Below, piece by piece: positions 3,284-5,641 of a stretch of DNA of 5,641 nt. Position 1 is the stretch's first letter. Every line of letters begins with the position of its first letter. The DNA comes from Elusimicrobiota bacterium (GTDB lineage Bacteria; CAYTYR01; UBA6262; DAOVJB01): NCBI GenBank assembly GCA_030673425.1, contig DAOVJB010000091.1:1-5641 (forward strand), written 5' to 3'. Under the pieces are notes generated by a model that saw only the letters and a list, made by a program, of their open reading frames with translations, was not told the DNA's origin and did no database searches. A program made the translations under genes and the position numbers.

Positions 3284-5641
3284 ATGAAAAAAATCAATTT
3301 TGCTATCGGGATTCATAACCACCAGCCCACAGGTAATTTTGATTTTGTTTTTGAGGATGCCTCCAAGAAGGCATACGGTCCTTTTTTAGGGGTGTTAAAA
3401 AAGCATCCCTGGATAAAGGTAACCTTACATTATAGCGGTTGTTTGTTTGAATGGCTCCTGAGGAACCGGCCGGACTTGATAAAGACAATAAAAGAAATGA
3501 TTCAAAAAGGTCAGGTTGAATTAATGACAGGCGGATTCTATGAGCCTATACTAACTGTCTTACCTGACAGGGATAAGTCAGGACAGATTGATAAATTATC
3601 AGGTTTTATAAAAAAACATTTTGATTGCAGCCCCAGAGGAATGTGGCTTGCTGAACGTATATGGGAGCCTCATTTGGCCAAATCCATTAATGAGGCCGGG
3701 GTTGAATATGTAGTGGTTGATGATGCCCATTTTAAGCTGGTAGGACTCACTGAAGAGGAGTTGTTCGGGTATTATGTAACTGAAGAACAAGGGGCAACGC
3801 TAAAAATATTTCCCATAAGTAAAAAGTTAAGATATTATATTCCGTTTGAAACTCCTGAGAAAACTATTGACTATCTTGCCGAATGTGGGAATGAGGACGG
3901 TGAACGTCTTGTTGTTTTAGCCGATGACGGTGAGAAATTCGGAATCTGGCCTGAGACATATAATTCTGTATATAAAGAAAAGTGGCTGGAAAGATTTTTT
4001 AATCTCATTAAAGATAACCAGGACTGGATTAACATTACCACCTTTGGCGAATATATAGATAAATATTCTGCCCGGGGCAGAGTATATTTACCGTGTGGTG
4101 CTTATAGTGAGATGATGGAATGGGCTTTGCTACCAGAGGCGGGACAACAGTATAGGGAAGTATTAGAAGAGATTAAGGCATCAGTCAATTTCTCTAAATA
4201 TGAACATTTTTTTAAGGGTGGTTTCTGGCGTAATTTTTTCATCAAGTATCAGGAGGCTAACAACTTACATAAAAAAATGCTTTATGTTAGCGATAAAGTG
4301 GCAAAAATGTCTTGCGATAGGAGCAAATTTAAACAAGCTCAAGATGAATTATGGCAGGGGCAGTGTAACGATTCTTACTGGCATGGAGTTTTCGGCGGAT
4401 TATATATGGCTCACTTGAGAGAAGCTGCTTACGAGCATTTAATAAATGCAGAGATTTTAACTGAGGGGGCTTTGTATAAAAATAAAAAATCCTGGATTGA
4501 GAAAGAAGTCGTCGATTTTGATAAAGATGGTCAAGATGAAATTCTCATTAATACGCCCAAGTTTAATCTCTATTTTGATCCCCAGGATGGGGGATCTTTG
4601 TTCGAGCTGGATTATAAAGAGAAATCTCTCAATTTAACTAATATATTGACAAGAAGAAAAGAAGCATACCACGAAAAGATTATTGAGTTTGTAAGGAATA
4701 AATACCTTCCGCTGGAAGAGGAGTCTAAAAAGTCAGAAACAATCCATAACATGTTGACAGTTAAAGAAGAAGGGCTGGAGGAATATCTTAAATATGACTG
4801 GTATCGCAGGGCATCATTTCTGGATCACTTTCTGCCTCCTTTTGCGAATTTGGAATCGTTCTATAGCTGTGATTATCGGGAAGCCGGAGATTTCGTAAAC
4901 CAGCCGTATGATTTCAAACTGAATAAAAAAAATGATAGTTTGGTTCTACAGCTCTTCCGTGACGGGCATGTATGGATCGGGGATGATTTTTTACCTTTAA
5001 GAATAGAAAAAGAGATTGTTATTGGGCAATCTTCGAAGTTAATAGTTAATTATTCAATACTTAATTTAGCAGACAGGAAAATCCCTGTTTGGTTTGGCGT
5101 GGAGTTTGGTTTTATGGCAACAAGCGGGAATGATAAGAAATGTTATTATTCTCTTGGGAAAAAGGATATTTCTGATAATAAACTGGACAGTATTAGAGAA
5201 GAAAGCAAGGTAGACGAGATCAGCATGGTTGATGAATATAAAGGGGTAGATATTTGTTTAGAATTTGATAAGACGGCAACTTTATGGCGTTTTCCTTTAG
5301 AAACAATCTCTCAGTCAGAGAGCGGGTTTGAAAGAAGCTATCAGGGCTCAGTCATTTTTCCTAATTGGAAGATTGAGCTGGAACCGGAACTTCCCTGGAA
5401 GAGATTTACTGCTTTTTATGATTTATCGGTTTCGGCAGAGGATATTGTTGACCGCTGGGATTATGACCTTTCAACTCTTAAGTTTATGGGTGATGCTTTT
5501 CCCTATGCATGGCCGAGTTTCGGGCCAGGTGTTTTTTCCGCATTTCTGGGCGCCGAAATTCATACTGACGATAGAACCTGTTGGTTTTATCCGGTGAACA
5601 ATGTTGAGATTAACGAAATCAGCCTTTCTTATAATCAAGAG
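3284..5641 (+). CDS. GH57 4-alpha-glucanotransferase-type enzyme, 3' end beyond window, with unexpected C-terminal extension
   Basis: An open frame of 786 codons with no stop before the window edge. It begins MKKINFAIGIHNHQP after a GAGAGGA site. All five GH57 regions are visible: HNHQP (11-15), GQVELMTGGFYEP (76-88), WLAERIWEP (121-129) with nucleophile Glu124, DDGEKFG (214-220) with acid/base Asp214, and KGGFWRNFFIKYQEANNLHKKM (311-332). The sequence follows Thermococcus litoralis 4-alpha-glucanotransferase closely, with nearly identical numbering of the two catalytic residues (123 and 214 there). It continues with QCNDSYWHGVFGG (360-372), DFVNQPY (536-542) and YQGS (686-689) of the DUF1925/DUF1926 beta domains. 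The family transfers alpha-1,4-glucan segments or cuts them, in glycogen and maltodextrin turnover. No signal peptide is seen, so it is cytoplasmic. The family enzyme ends about where residue 716 is here; the frame then runs on into a different-looking sequence (see 5435-5641). Alpha-amylase activity is the main alternative. Confidence 0.92.
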   Translation, partial: MKKINFAIGIHNHQPTGNFDFVFEDASKKAYGPFLGVLKKHPWIKVTLHYSGCLFEWLLRNRPDLIKTIKEMIQKGQVELMTGGFYEPILTVLPDRDKSGQIDKLSGFIKKHFDCSPRGMWLAERIWEPHLAKSINEAGVEYVVVDDAHFKLVGLTEEELFGYYVTEEQGATLKIFPISKKLRYYIPFETPEKTIDYLAECGNEDGERLVVLADDGEKFGIWPETYNSVYKEKWLERFFNLIKDNQDWINITTFGEYIDKYSARGRVYLPCGAYSEMMEWALLPEAGQQYREVLEEIKASVNFSKYEHFFKGGFWRNFFIKYQEANNLHKKMLYVSDKVAKMSCDRSKFKQAQDELWQGQCNDSYWHGVFGGLYMAHLREAAYEHLINAEILTEGALYKNKKSWIEKEVVDFDKDGQDEILINTPKFNLYFDPQDGGSLFELDYKEKSLNLTNILTRRKEAYHEKIIEFVRNKYLPLEEESKKSETIHNMLTVKEEGLEEYLKYDWYRRASFLDHFLPPFANLESFYSCDYREAGDFVNQPYDFKLNKKNDSLVLQLFRDGHVWIGDDFLPLRIEKEIVIGQSSKLIVNYSILNLADRKIPVWFGVEFGFMATSGNDKKCYYSLGKKDISDNKLDSIREESKVDEISMVDEYKGVDICLEFDKTATLWRFPLETISQSESGFERSYQGSVIFPNWKIELEPELPWKRFTAFYDLSVSAEDIVDRWDYDLSTLKFMGDAFPYAWPSFGPGVFSAFLGAEIHTDDRTCWFYPVNNVEINEISLSYNQE
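5435..5641 (+). other. In-frame extension resembling the interior of URO-D-like / corrinoid methyltransferase-like proteins
   Basis: After the GH57 C-terminal domain, residues about 718-786 read EDIVDRWDYDLSTLKF, then MGDAFP (735-740), FGPGVFSAFLGAE (746-758) and a T-x-WFYP motif (765-770). From memory, the combination of GDAFP, GPGxxxAFLGAE and T-x-WF-x-P is typical of uroporphyrinogen-decarboxylase-family proteins annotated as URO-D-like or trimethylamine-corrinoid protein 2-like. In those proteins this block lies some 50-100 residues inside the protein, so the usual start of the domain appears to be missing. No start codon with a ribosome-binding site exists near the junction; the first in-frame ATG (5486) falls inside the conserved block. 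GC content by hand count is about 42% after the junction and 40% before, giving no sign of a composition break. It is a fusion, a hybrid gene from a deletion, or an assembly join; the window edge hides the rest. Confidence 0.55.

Noticed and set aside
2909-3322. Minus-strand reading frame opposite the EIIB gene and the EIIB-GH57 gap
   Set aside because: It is the reverse complement of a well-conserved EIIB and the GH57 start, with no family motifs of its own.
5328-5597. Plus-strand 89-codon frame over the GH57/URO-D junction
   Set aside because: It is in a different frame from the conserved GH57 and URO-D-like motifs, has no Shine-Dalgarno site and does not look like a protein. It also does not supply the missing start of the URO-D-like domain, so a simple frameshift does not explain the junction.

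Overview
The window looks like chromosomal DNA from a low-GC (roughly 38-40% by eye) Gram-negative-type bacterium outside the well-studied phyla. It contains one operon-like run of genes, all on the + strand with short gaps, and no RNA genes, mobile elements or CRISPR. It opens with the last 39 codons of an LptB-like LPS-export ATPase, which implies an outer membrane. The order lptB - hpf - ptsN resembles the proteobacterial rpoN locus. However, rpoN is absent between lptB and hpf, the HPF is the long (two-domain) form, and an HPr kinase/phosphorylase follows ptsN. I think of Candidatus Omnitrophica or a related deep lineage, but that is inference from gene order and not a measured result.

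Layout: 1-120 lptB 3' end; 150-179 a consensus sigma70-type promoter; 211-771 long HPF; 841-1299 PtsN (EIIA-Ntr); 1363-2313 HprK; 2337-2762 mannose-family EIIA; 2790-3269 mannose-family EIIB; 3284 to the window end a GH57 4-alpha-glucanotransferase-type protein that is still open at base 5641. No gap exceeds 100 bases, so there is no unexplained non-coding stretch.

How the genes may work together: the window encodes several phosphoryl-transfer proteins of the PTS (a nitrogen-type EIIA, a mannose-type EIIA, a mannose-type EIIB) plus the kinase that phosphorylates HPr on serine. No EIIC/EIID membrane permease, HPr or enzyme I is visible. This suggests a regulatory PTS sensing carbon or energy state, here linked to ribosome hibernation (HPF) and alpha-glucan remodelling (GH57).

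The oddest point is at the right edge. The GH57 protein reaches the expected end of its C-terminal domain near residue 716 (about base 5431). It then continues in frame, without a stop or a new start, into about 68 residues that resemble the interior of uroporphyrinogen-decarboxylase-like/corrinoid methyltransferase-like proteins. This is either a real fusion, a deletion-generated hybrid gene, or an assembly chimera.
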